Assembly (NCBI GenBank): GCA_964579855.1
Contig: CAZOIM010000213.1
Coordinates: 1-6,424 of the forward strand
From: JADGQA01 sp964579855
GTDB taxonomy: Bacteria; Bacteroidota; Ignavibacteria; UBA10030
DNA length: 6,424 nucleotides
Direction: 5' to 3'
The stretch's first letter is position 1. Every line of letters begins with the position of its first letter. Positions 1-6,276 of this stretch are shown piece after piece. The position numbers were made by a program, and so were the translations under genes. Under the pieces are notes generated by a model that was given only the letters and a program-made list of their open reading frames with translations, was not told where the DNA came from and made no database searches.

Positions 1-417
1 AGCATATCCACTGCCTACCCAATTGCTGGGCCATTCTGTACCGAGACCGTATGGGGTGAACACTCCCAATCCAACCACCCACTTGTCGTTCAATGCATAG
101 GAGGCATAGAAATTGGAAGGATAGAACACCTGGCTATTCATCGATGTTTCGGTCGTTGAAGGCGTCGGTCCTGTAAACGTCGTGGAAGGAAATATCAATG
201 TGGTTCCCAACGATAAGTTGACTCCTTGTTGAAAGCCCAATCCTGCGGGGTTGAAAAACATCGCTGAACCGTCTGACGCTCTCGCTACAAATGCGCCTCC
301 AATACCAACTGCGCGCGCGCCGTGTTCATTGAGCTGATATCCACCCCCAAAAGAAACCGAGACGGCCAAGGCCAGCATCAGGACAGTGCAGGCCAAGTGA
401 AGGTAATTTTTTTTCAA
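1..417 (-). CDS. FadL/OMPP1/TodX family outer-membrane transport protein (5' part, cut by the window edge)
   Basis: This is the first 139 codons of a FadL-type outer-membrane barrel, a family that takes up long-chain fatty acids, aromatic hydrocarbons and other hydrophobic compounds. The start is TTG at 415-417, supported by GGAGG five bases upstream; no ATG lies in frame just upstream. Residues 1-24 form a signal peptide with Lys-Lys followed by a Leu/Ala/Val-rich core. The mature part starts near residue 25 with GGYQLNEHGARAVGIGGAF, which matches the N-terminal hatch region of the family (E. coli FadL begins AGFQLNE). It is followed by the hallmark FNPAGLGF at about 55-62 and alternating barrel strands. 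GVFTPYGLGTEWP at about 118-130 is also typical. FadL proteins usually exceed 400 residues, so about two thirds lie outside the window. The substrate cannot be told from this part. The gene has its own promoter and is probably transcribed separately from the operon to its right. Confidence 0.93.
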   Translation of the reverse strand, partial: MKKNYLHLACTVLMLALAVSVSFGGGYQLNEHGARAVGIGGAFVARASDGSAMFFNPAGLGFQQGVNLSLGTTLIFPSTTFTGPTPSTTETSMNSQVFYPSNFYASYALNDKWVVGLGVFTPYGLGTEWPSNWVGSGYA

Positions 418-422
418 GGGAT

Positions 423-427
423 CCTCC
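423..427 (-). promoter_or_regulatory. Ribosome binding site deciding the TTG start of the FadL-family gene
   Basis: The minus strand reads GGAGG, a full Shine-Dalgarno core, with a five-base spacer to TTG at 417-415. It is the strongest ribosome binding site in the window and justifies a non-ATG start, because the resulting protein begins with a complete signal peptide. Confidence 0.8.
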
Positions 428-462
428 GTGAAAAGTGTGATAGGATTGAGTGAATTGAATGA

Positions 463-472
463 ATGCAACAAA
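463..472. repeat. Direct repeat ATGCAACAAA, copy 1 (in the leader)
   Basis: The ten bases ATGCAACAAA (plus strand) recur exactly at 529-538, 66 bp away. This copy lies in the presumed transcribed leader of the FadL-family gene. It borders a quasi-repetitive stretch at 447-464 made of TGAG/TGAAT/TGAA units. A regulatory role is possible but not shown. Confidence 0.4.
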
Positions 473-505
473 GAAGTCTTATGGTAAGGCAAATTAACCA
501 GCGAC

Positions 506-534
506 ATTATACTAAGCGGAAGGAAGAGATGCAA
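506..534 (-). promoter_or_regulatory. Sigma70-like promoter for the FadL-family gene
   Basis: On the minus strand TTGCAT (534-529) is followed by a 17-base spacer and a perfect TATAAT (511-506). The -35 box matches the consensus at only its first three positions, while the -10 box and spacing are ideal. Transcription would start near 499, giving a leader of about 80 bases before the TTG start. The Bacteroidetes-type -33/-7 promoter pattern was not seen here. The call is by eye from the sequence alone. Confidence 0.6.
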
Positions 535-538
535 CAAA
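529..538. repeat. Direct repeat ATGCAACAAA, copy 2 (overlaps the -35 box)
   Basis: This is the second exact copy of the ten-base word at 463-472. It covers the whole putative -35 hexamer of the FadL-family promoter, a position where a bound regulator would block or replace polymerase contacts. It could equally be chance in an A/T-rich spacer. Confidence 0.4.
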
Positions 539-552
539 ATCGACTTTATGTA

Positions 553-592
553 GCACCAGCATTCTCTTTTTTGGGAATTCAACTACTGGCGC
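553..592 (-). other. Imperfect hairpin downstream of the anti-sigma-like gene (weak terminator candidate)
   Basis: On the minus strand GCGCCAG (592-586) can pair with CTGGTGC (559-553), with one G-U pair. An inner ATTC/GAAT helix lies around an A-rich loop. The stem sits about 50 bases after the stop at 643 and before the next promoter, which is where a terminator would be expected. No T-run follows directly; the nearest is a short TTTT about 14 bases further on. It is therefore not a classical intrinsic terminator. Confidence 0.3.
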
Positions 593-642
593 GTTTATGA
601 AGTTTAGCCTACAGGTCAGAATGTTGAAGATAAATGTGATAT

Positions 643-1089
643 CTATCCCAATTTTGAAAGATCAATCTTCATTATGACGGAAGTGCCAGATTTCAGAATT
701 CGGAAATTCACTTCATCGATGAGGGAACGAATAAGAAAAATTCCGCGCCCATTTTCCTTGAGAAGGTTTTGTTCATCGAGAGGGTTGGCGAGATGGCTGG
801 GATCAAAACCTTTTCCGCTGTCCTGAACAATGGTAGTAAGTTTCTTGTCAACCAACTGACAGGAAACTCGCACACGCTTTTTCGGATCTGATTTATTGCC
901 GTGTAGGATTGCGTTGTTGACAGCTTCTGTCGTCGCTACAAGTAGTCGGTACATTGTGCCGTCGTCCAAATGGGCTTTTCCATTCACTTTGTTCAAGAAC
1001 TTCTCAACTTTTGGAATCTCCCGGGGATCGCTTTTACAGGTCATTTCACACTTTACAGGCTTGGACTTGCGCTGTGCCGCTTTCTTCAT
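643..1089 (-). CDS. RsbW-like ATP-binding protein (GHKL-fold anti-sigma factor / serine kinase)
   Basis: The 148-residue protein is a stand-alone HATPase_c_2 domain, the usual size for RsbW/SpoIIAB-type switch kinases. These cytoplasmic proteins bind ATP, phosphorylate a STAS-domain antagonist and sequester a sigma factor or other partner. Visible ATP-site motifs are the N box EAVNNAILHGN (about 55-65, with the Mg-binding Asn and the general-base Glu), the G1 box DSGKGFDP (90-97), the G2 box NGRGIFLIRSLID (113-125), and GTSVIMK near the end (135-141). The first 20 residues are basic and probably precede the fold. The ATG at 1087-1089 has AAGGA seven bases upstream. It follows the barrel gene after 40 nt on the same strand and is the last gene of the putative operon. 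No STAS protein, PP2C phosphatase or sigma factor is visible, so its partner is unknown. It lacks histidine-kinase dimerisation and sensor parts. Confidence 0.92.
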   Translation of the reverse strand: MKKAAQRKSKPVKCEMTCKSDPREIPKVEKFLNKVNGKAHLDDGTMYRLLVATTEAVNNAILHGNKSDPKKRVRVSCQLVDKKLTTIVQDSGKGFDPSHLANPLDEQNLLKENGRGIFLIRSLIDEVNFRILKSGTSVIMKIDLSKLG

Positions 1090-1096
1090 GCCGTCA

Positions 1097-1101
1097 TCCT
1101 T
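1097..1101 (-). promoter_or_regulatory. Ribosome binding site of the RsbW-like gene
   Basis: The minus strand reads AAGGA with a seven-base spacer to the ATG at 1089-1087. It lies in the 40-nt gap after the barrel gene's TGA stop and supports independent initiation rather than pure coupling. Confidence 0.6.
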
Positions 1102-1129
1102 GGTCTATTTTCGGAAATGATCGTTCATC

Positions 1130-3031
1130 TCAAAAGATAAGATTGACTGAAACCGAAAGATTTGAGGTAAATATCGGATCGGCACTATCGATTGTGGAGC
1201 TTTCCCTCCAACCGCTGACCAGAACGTTCGTCCCACTGGCGCCACGCCATTGGACGCCGACAGTCGGACCGGAAGTCACGATTGAATGAGACAGGTTTCT
1301 TGCCGCACCTTCATAGGAATACTGGTCGCGTGAAAAGAATCGATAGCCCACGCTCAGCAAGAAATCGTGACTCGTTCTGTAAAACACTTGCGGCCAGAGA
1401 GACTTTTCAATAAAGAAGTCGAGAGGTTTTTCCTTGAATTCCTTCCACTTCAGGATTCCGCGTTCATATGCCCGTAGTGTCCCTGAAAAGCCGAAATCCA
1501 CTCTGCGATTTAGTGTAATCGTCGACGAATCTGACCACGAGGCTTGTCGAAACGAAAAACTCTTCACCGACGCGACTTGTTCCTCAAAATCGTACACAGT
1601 ATAGTTTGCGACGATTTCACCGTAGTTGTCGGATGAAAGCCACCGTGCAGGATGCAAAGACACACGCGGTGAGAGCGAGAGAATCCTGTTCCAATTATTG
1701 TTCGCACTCTGCAATCGATCAAGATAGACGAGGTGACTCAGCGTTACGTTTGCTTCAAGCTCGACGGAAAGATACTGATTAACAATGTGAGTTCCTTTCA
1801 ATGACATAGCGAGAAGCAATTCATCCCGATCATCGATATTCAATGAATCCGGAGTGTCGTATCGCAGAATGCTTGCGGAGCCATCCAATGTCAATCGGTC
1901 ATATGCGGAAACATCGCTCACAATTTGTCCCCATACAGACGTCGTTTGCGAGGTATATTCCAGCCGCTTTGCGGATTCTTCCTGACTTTGGATAACTGTC
2001 GAAGGAATTCCTGCAAGGTTTACTACAGCGAATCGCTCATCCCTTTCCTGAAAAGACATCCCGAGGTTGCCCCGCATCCAATCGGTCACCCTTGAAGATA
2101 TTGTAACGGTACCCCCGAACAAAAGTTCCTGTATTCTGGTGTCAAGTGTGATTGCTGATGGTTGGAGGAAGTTCTTATAGATAAAGGCTCTGTCGATCGT
2201 TCGATTTTGCACGGTTCCCACGACAACAATAGAGGTATTTTTGGCCATGTGATAGACAAGTCGATTCGTGACATCATAACTTGAAGCGTCCCGCCGAAAA
2301 ATATTGTGATTGATCGCATATTGAGACTGCAATCCTTGGTCGGCCGTTGTGTAGAACTCACGCCGTTGATTCGAATAATTAAAGATGAGCGAATCTGCGT
2401 CTCCGCCGCCAAAATCCCTCTCCAGACTCAGTGCAACATTTTTCTGCTCAGGAGTCCTCCTGCCGAGGAAAGACTTTGTCCAATCGGACTGAAATGTTGC
2501 ATTAAGCTCCTGCAATTGCAGCGACGAATTCGCAAGCGATGCTTCGAATGCGGCCCCCTGATCGTGCTCACCCTCCTGAGCATCAACCTCATAGCCTCCG
2601 AGGAAACCAACTCGCCACAATTCGGGTCGGTATCCTAATCCGACCAAACCCTGATGTTGGGCAAGTCGTCCAAGATCGATCGACTGATTATCGGATACAA
2701 CGAGCGACGTTGTTCTTGCAAGAAGATCCCAATCCTGTGCAATAGCTCTTTGATAGCCAATGTATCCGTCGTATTCCCCCTGGGTCGCTACCGGATCCGA
2801 CCTGATGAGTCTCGAATGAAGTGTCTGATGCAAAATCAGACTGCTGCTCGAGTCGCCGACGGCAACCCCAAGGAGTCCATTCCAAAAGAAGGTGTTTAAT
2901 ACTCTCTCAAATCCAAGTGAAATTGTATCCGCCGGTGCTACGTGTGGTATCGTGCGGTATGGCTGGCCTTCGCCGTTTTGTCGTAACAGAAAAACAATGG
3001 CCGCCAACATCGGCAATCGCCATGTTCGCAT
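1130..3031 (-). CDS. Exported large beta-barrel protein of unknown function, predicted outer membrane
   Basis: I do not recognise a named family. From the ATG at 3029-3031 the product has 633 residues. An in-frame TTG at 3065-3067 would add 12, but neither start has a clear ribosome binding site, and the ATG gives the more compact signal peptide: MRTWR, then the hydrophobic LPMLAAIVFLL, then a polar Asn-Gly-Glu-Gly stretch. The rest is rich in alternating polar/hydrophobic strands with Tyr/Trp/Phe girdles, for example GLVGLGYRP and WRVGFLGGYEV at about 128-149. It has Asp/Ser/Asn-rich turns, few cysteines and no long hydrophobic helix. The last residues, SVSVNLIF, end in Phe in the style of BAM-recognised barrels. 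No TonB box, plug or OmpA-like domain was seen, and the spacing suggests a large barrel filling the whole mature chain. It lies 41 nt after the nucleoside hydrolase and 40 nt before the RsbW-like gene. Outer-membrane location is inference; substrate or role is unknown. Confidence 0.85.
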   Translation of the reverse strand: MRTWRLPMLAAIVFLLRQNGEGQPYRTIPHVAPADTISLGFERVLNTFFWNGLLGVAVGDSSSSLILHQTLHSRLIRSDPVATQGEYDGYIGYQRAIAQDWDLLARTTSLVVSDNQSIDLGRLAQHQGLVGLGYRPELWRVGFLGGYEVDAQEGEHDQGAAFEASLANSSLQLQELNATFQSDWTKSFLGRRTPEQKNVALSLERDFGGGDADSLIFNYSNQRREFYTTADQGLQSQYAINHNIFRRDASSYDVTNRLVYHMAKNTSIVVVGTVQNRTIDRAFIYKNFLQPSAITLDTRIQELLFGGTVTISSRVTDWMRGNLGMSFQERDERFAVVNLAGIPSTVIQSQEESAKRLEYTSQTTSVWGQIVSDVSAYDRLTLDGSASILRYDTPDSLNIDDRDELLLAMSLKGTHIVNQYLSVELEANVTLSHLVYLDRLQSANNNWNRILSLSPRVSLHPARWLSSDNYGEIVANYTVYDFEEQVASVKSFSFRQASWSDSSTITLNRRVDFGFSGTLRAYERGILKWKEFKEKPLDFFIEKSLWPQVFYRTSHDFLLSVGYRFFSRDQYSYEGAARNLSHSIVTSGPTVGVQWRGASGTNVLVSGWRESSTIDSADPIFTSNLSVSVNLIF

Positions 3032-3072
3032 CGTTGACTGAAAGGAATGTATCGTTTCACTAGCCAACGGAC

Positions 3073-4044
3073 TCAGTCAGCCAAAACTCTTTTGTGGAAC
3101 AATTCAAGAAATTTGTCCTGATCGATCTCCACAACGACATCCGGCATTGATCCCTTTCCTGGTATACGAAAATCTGCTACCGTCATGCCCCTTGTGAGCT
3201 TGCTCCTGCATTCCACTTCGACATGGACTTTGCGAACTCGGGCCAATGACGGCCTGACGGCGATTGCCATGGCTATGGGATCGTGCAGATAACCACCTTC
3301 GAACCCCAGAGTTCTCTTATGATACTGCATGTAGTTTCCGGTGAACTCATAGAGAAATGATGCCCATTTCGTTCGATGTTTTCCGATATGATTGCGGAGA
3401 TGACTTCTCATCAGAATAAGCTGTTCCGTTACATCAAGAGGTACGATGGTGAGCGGCAGTCCAGACTGAAGTACGACGTTTGCGGCATCAGGATCAACGA
3501 AATAGTTGAATTCAGCGACAGGTCCCGTGTTCCCGGGAACCCGAAACGCTCCGCCCATTGAGACGATTTGTCTGACCTTCCTTAATGACCGGGGATATTT
3601 TTTCAATACACGTGCAATATTTGTCAACGGGCCAAGTGCGACAATCACAAGACGTTGGCTAAATTGCTCGCAGCAATGCCGAATGCATTCCATCGCCTCA
3701 TGTGATTCTCTTGAATTGCTTTTAGTGATTGAGCGTTGAGTATTCCCGAGACCATCCTTCCCGTGAACTTCCGGAGCTGTTATCAATTCCTTTCGAAGCG
3801 GTCTCCCGGAACCCTGAACGATGACCGGTCGGTATTCCGAACGCGCATATTGGAGGATTGTTTTCACGTTGCGCGTACATTTCTCCACTTCCACATTTCC
3901 TGCAACGGTCGTGATGGCTTCCACTCGGACTTCCGGGGAATGCATACCATAGAAAATTGCGAGTGCATCGTCGACACCTGCGTCGGTGTCGATCAACATC
4001 GGTATTTGGGATAAGGTTGGTTTCACATTATTGTGCAAACACAT
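3073..4044 (-). CDS. Nucleoside hydrolase, inosine-uridine preferring (IU-NH) family
   Basis: The enzyme hydrolyses the N-glycosidic bond of ribonucleosides to free base and ribose for salvage, probably in the cytoplasm since no signal peptide is seen. From the ATG at 4042-4044 it has 323 residues, normal for the family (about 310-340). Numbered from that Met, the calcium/ribose site DTDAGVDDALA is at 19-29, HGKDGLGN at 94-101, ALGPLTNIA at 136-144, SMGGAF and GN at 162-172, EFNYFVDPDAANVV at 178-191, and LHDPIAMA at 253-260. The last supplies the His-Asp pair, with the Asp a calcium ligand and the His the usual leaving-group acid. All key residues are present. The start is uncertain: the ATG overlaps the epimerase gene by 17 nt, whereas a GTG at 4024-4026 begins one base after the epimerase stop and gives a typical Met-Lys-Pro beginning. 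Neither has a Shine-Dalgarno, so coupled translation is likely. Base preference cannot be told from the sequence. Confidence 0.96.
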   Translation of the reverse strand: MCLHNNVKPTLSQIPMLIDTDAGVDDALAIFYGMHSPEVRVEAITTVAGNVEVEKCTRNVKTILQYARSEYRPVIVQGSGRPLRKELITAPEVHGKDGLGNTQRSITKSNSRESHEAMECIRHCCEQFSQRLVIVALGPLTNIARVLKKYPRSLRKVRQIVSMGGAFRVPGNTGPVAEFNYFVDPDAANVVLQSGLPLTIVPLDVTEQLILMRSHLRNHIGKHRTKWASFLYEFTGNYMQYHKRTLGFEGGYLHDPIAMAIAVRPSLARVRKVHVEVECRSKLTRGMTVADFRIPGKGSMPDVVVEIDQDKFLELFHKRVLAD

Positions 4045-4879
4045 CCTGTTTCGTGTATTGCGGGCGAAAGCCAAGCTCCTTTTTTGCCCTGTTTGAGCTT
4101 ATGAACGATGAAGATCCATCGAAACCCGGATTGTATACCCGAGTTTCAGGGTACCATCGCCCGGCCAGATCTTTACTATCTATCCCTGTCCAGTTGTTGT
4201 CTGCCGTGATGAAGTACGAATTATGTCTGCCAGTCAAGTTTGCCTCAATCGATAACGATATTGCCTGCGCGACGTCTTTAACGTGGATGAACGCCCAGAG
4301 GTTTTTGTACCATTTTTGATAGTCGTCGATTAATTGCTGGTACAGTAGCCGCTCTTTGTCCTCCGGAACCCATATCCAGGGAGCGCGAAGGCAGATCGTT
4401 ATCATGTCTGACTTCTCGGAATATCCGCGACAGAGCATTTCTGAAGCAACTTTGCTCATGCCGTAGGGATCCTGGGGCCTCAACGGATGTTCCTCGTCCA
4501 AAGGCAAATACAGAGGAGTCAGTCTCGTAGTAGAAAAGGCAAATCCAAGAGTGGATTCGCTCGACATAAATACCAGCCTCGGAATCCCAACGACTGAGCA
4601 TGCTTCGAGGATGTTGAATGTGCCGATGGTGTTCACGCGGAACACCTTTTCTGGCGGATCATTGAGCGGATGGGGTATCCCGGCAAGATGAACGACAGCA
4701 TCGAATCCTTTTACTACTTCCTTCACTGTGGGCAAATCCTGGATGTCTATCGCGTAGCAGCGAAGGTCATTTCTATGAGGTGGTTTGAGATCGAGAATGT
4801 CCACGGAATGTGAGCGACAAAGTTCATCTACGATATAGCGACCTACGAGGCCGCTGCCCCCTGTGACGAGGAGATTCAT
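4028..4879 (-). CDS. NAD-dependent epimerase/dehydratase, extended SDR family
   Basis: This is a 283-residue Rossmann-fold oxidoreductase of the sugar-nucleotide epimerase/dehydratase type, in the cytoplasm. MNLLVTGGSGLVGRYI at the N-terminus carries the TGGxGxxG dinucleotide motif. Asp30 at the end of strand 2 (VDILDLK) favours NAD over NADP. HLAGIP at 64-69 and RVNTIGTFNILEA at 81-93 are standard. Catalytic Ser is about 107 (FMSSEST) and the Tyr-x3-Lys is YGMSK at 139-143. FIHVKDVAQAI (197-207) and the C-terminal SNRAKKELGFRP (262-273) are also family signatures. The ATG at 4877-4879 overlaps the upstream gene's stop in ATGA, with GGAG eight bases ahead. Substrate is unknown: the TLGFAF stretch after the catalytic Ser and LRPQDPYGMSK recall the uronate-dehydrogenase-like branch of COG0451, but that is impression only. 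No glycosyltransferase or other nucleotide-sugar gene is nearby to help. Confidence 0.95.
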   Translation of the reverse strand: MNLLVTGGSGLVGRYIVDELCRSHSVDILDLKPPHRNDLRCYAIDIQDLPTVKEVVKGFDAVVHLAGIPHPLNDPPEKVFRVNTIGTFNILEACSVVGIPRLVFMSSESTLGFAFSTTRLTPLYLPLDEEHPLRPQDPYGMSKVASEMLCRGYSEKSDMITICLRAPWIWVPEDKERLLYQQLIDDYQKWYKNLWAFIHVKDVAQAISLSIEANLTGRHNSYFITADNNWTGIDSKDLAGRWYPETRVYNPGFDGSSSFISSNRAKKELGFRPQYTKQDVFAQ

Positions 4880-6276
4880 GGATTGTGCTCCACCCGATCT
4901 CCCCTGCTTGGAATCGCAACATTCCGGAAACCACACACGTTCAGCTCGGCCGACATTTTCTCCTGTTGGGATAACTCTCCATGAACGAGATAAATGCTCT
5001 TCAGGCGTGAACCAGCCACTTGTTTCACATAGTTGACAAGCTCATCCTGGCCTGCATGGGCAGAAAGCGAATTAAGGATTACTACATTCGCCTTTCTTCT
5101 GTAAACGTCACCGAAGATTCGCACTTCGTCGTCTTTCTCCACGAGCCTGCGGCCCAGAGTGTGCTCAGCCTGGAAGCCGACAATGAGAATGGTGTTCCTG
5201 GGGTCTTCGATATTGTTGATCAGGTGATGCAATATCCGACCTGCCTCGCACATGCCCGAAGCGGCAATGATAATGCACGGTTCCTTCTTGTCGTTCAATT
5301 TCTTCGACTCTTCCACCGATCGAATGTAGGTCAGCTTGCCAAATCCAAAAGGATCCTCGTGTTCGTGCAACATCCTGAGGGTTTCCGCATCGAAGCACTC
5401 GCTGTGCATTCGAAAAACCTCGGTTGCATTGAGTGCGAGCGGACTGTCGACGAATATCGGTATCGCTGGGAGTCTTCCAGAATCGAAAAGCTCATTCATC
5501 ATAAATACAAGCTCTTGAGTTCGACCAATACTGAATGACGGAATTATGAGCTTTCCGCCGCTTTTTATAGCAGTCACGATTACCGCGAGAAGCGCCTCTT
5601 TCGTTCCTGCGATTGGTTCGTGCACTTTTCCACCATAAGTACTTTCGGATATAAGAACATTCACGGGTTCGATCACCTCCGGGTCTTTCAGGATTGGCGT
5701 ATTCTTTCTTCCCAAATCGCCTGTAAACCCCAAGGATATTTCTTTGCCATGCTCGTCGACGGAGAGACGTGTTACGGCAGATCCCAGTATATGCCCTGCA
5801 TCGGAATAGACACAATCAATCCCATCAATGACGGAGAACCGTTCATGATACTCAACACCGATAAATTGTCTCATCGTCCGTGTAACGTCCTGCACGGAAT
5901 ACAGTGGTGTCAGTTCTGTTTCACCTTTCTTAAGCCGCTTTTTGTTCACAAACGCTATGTCGCGCTCCTGGATATACGCACTGTCATAGAGCATCACGTT
6001 ACACAGATCCCTCGTTGCCGACGTGGCAAAAATCGGGCCGGTGAATCCTTTGTCAACGAGATTCGGCAAGTTTCCGGCGTGATCGGTGTGAGCATGCGAA
6101 AGAACAACTGCGTCAATCTCCGATGGGTCGAAAGGAAATGTCTTATTTCGTTCGTACGATTCCGCTCTTCGTCCCTGAAACAGACCGCAATCCAACAAGA
6201 TGGTCTTGCCATTGGCCTTGATGAGGTGTAAGGAACCCGTCACGGTTCGTGCAGCGCCGTAGAATTGTATTTCCAT
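4876..6276 (-). CDS. Metallo-beta-lactamase/beta-CASP ribonuclease (bacterial CPSF73/Ysh1-like, COG1236)
   Basis: The 466-residue enzyme belongs to the zinc-dependent RNA-processing nucleases related to CPSF-73 and the Thermus protein TTHA0252; it is cytoplasmic and expected to cleave single-stranded RNA. Domain order is MBL fold (about 1-190), beta-CASP insertion (about 205-350), then the MBL C-terminal part with RMMBL (about 360-466). Zinc ligands are visible: HAHTDH at 61-66, His162 in DAGHILGSA, and Asp187 in FTGDLGR. Beta-CASP motif A is Glu211 in ISESTYG, motif B is His407 in LSAHAGQ, and motif C is His432 in LVHGE. PSFSIGRTQE, AASGMCEAGRILHHL and HTLGRRL are also family hallmarks. There is no N-terminal KH region as in archaeal aCPSF. 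The start is the ATG at 6274-6276, exactly where this family begins (MEIQFYGAARTVTGS). It has no good Shine-Dalgarno but overlaps an upstream stop in TAATG, suggesting coupling. All active-site residues are intact. Confidence 0.97.
   Translation of the reverse strand: MEIQFYGAARTVTGSLHLIKANGKTILLDCGLFQGRRAESYERNKTFPFDPSEIDAVVLSHAHTDHAGNLPNLVDKGFTGPIFATSATRDLCNVMLYDSAYIQERDIAFVNKKRLKKGETELTPLYSVQDVTRTMRQFIGVEYHERFSVIDGIDCVYSDAGHILGSAVTRLSVDEHGKEISLGFTGDLGRKNTPILKDPEVIEPVNVLISESTYGGKVHEPIAGTKEALLAVIVTAIKSGGKLIIPSFSIGRTQELVFMMNELFDSGRLPAIPIFVDSPLALNATEVFRMHSECFDAETLRMLHEHEDPFGFGKLTYIRSVEESKKLNDKKEPCIIIAASGMCEAGRILHHLINNIEDPRNTILIVGFQAEHTLGRRLVEKDDEVRIFGDVYRRKANVVILNSLSAHAGQDELVNYVKQVAGSRLKSIYLVHGELSQQEKMSAELNVCGFRNVAIPSRGDRVEHNP
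4888..4891 (-). promoter_or_regulatory. Ribosome binding site of the epimerase gene
   Basis: The minus strand reads GGAG (within GGGTGGAG) eight bases before the ATG at 4879-4877. The site lies inside the 3' end of the upstream nuclease gene, and with the ATGA overlap it selects this ATG over upstream in-frame codons. Confidence 0.6.

Larger units (their letters stand above)
418..642. other. Intergenic region between the anti-sigma-like gene and the FadL-family gene
   Basis: This is the only sizeable gap in the window. It holds the weak hairpin (553-592), the promoter (506-534), the two ATGCAACAAA copies, a leader of about 80 bases and the GGAGG ribosome binding site. I see no riboswitch consensus and no RNA gene. 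A 39-codon open frame on the plus strand (481-600) is not judged to be a gene. Confidence 0.7.

Noticed and set aside
481..600. A 39-codon plus-strand frame starting ATG at 481 in the intergenic region
   Set aside because: Its start is preceded only by a weak AAGAAG. It runs antisense across the FadL promoter and hairpin, and the peptide has no recognisable feature. A small protein cannot be excluded but is not supported.
643..1089. Reading the ATPase as a sensor histidine kinase fragment
   Set aside because: There is no H-box or dimerisation helix, and the short N box (EAVNNAILHGN) with a 148-residue total length fits the RsbW/SpoIIAB type, not a truncated kinase.
3957..4319. Plus-strand open frames over the hydrolase/epimerase junction and elsewhere (e.g. 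954-1289, 2306-2638)
   Set aside because: They are antisense to genes with clear family motifs or a clear export signal, have no ribosome binding site of note, and yield no recognisable protein.
4880..4936. Longer epimerase reading with 19 extra N-terminal residues
   Set aside because: The Rossmann strand starts directly at the ATG at 4879, which has its own GGAG site. The extension is just the nuclease gene's 3' end read in another frame.
5620..6231. A 203-codon open frame on the plus strand, and another at 5020-5538
   Set aside because: Both lie wholly antisense to the beta-CASP nuclease, whose catalytic motifs are intact throughout. Their translations show no domain-like features and are composition shadows.
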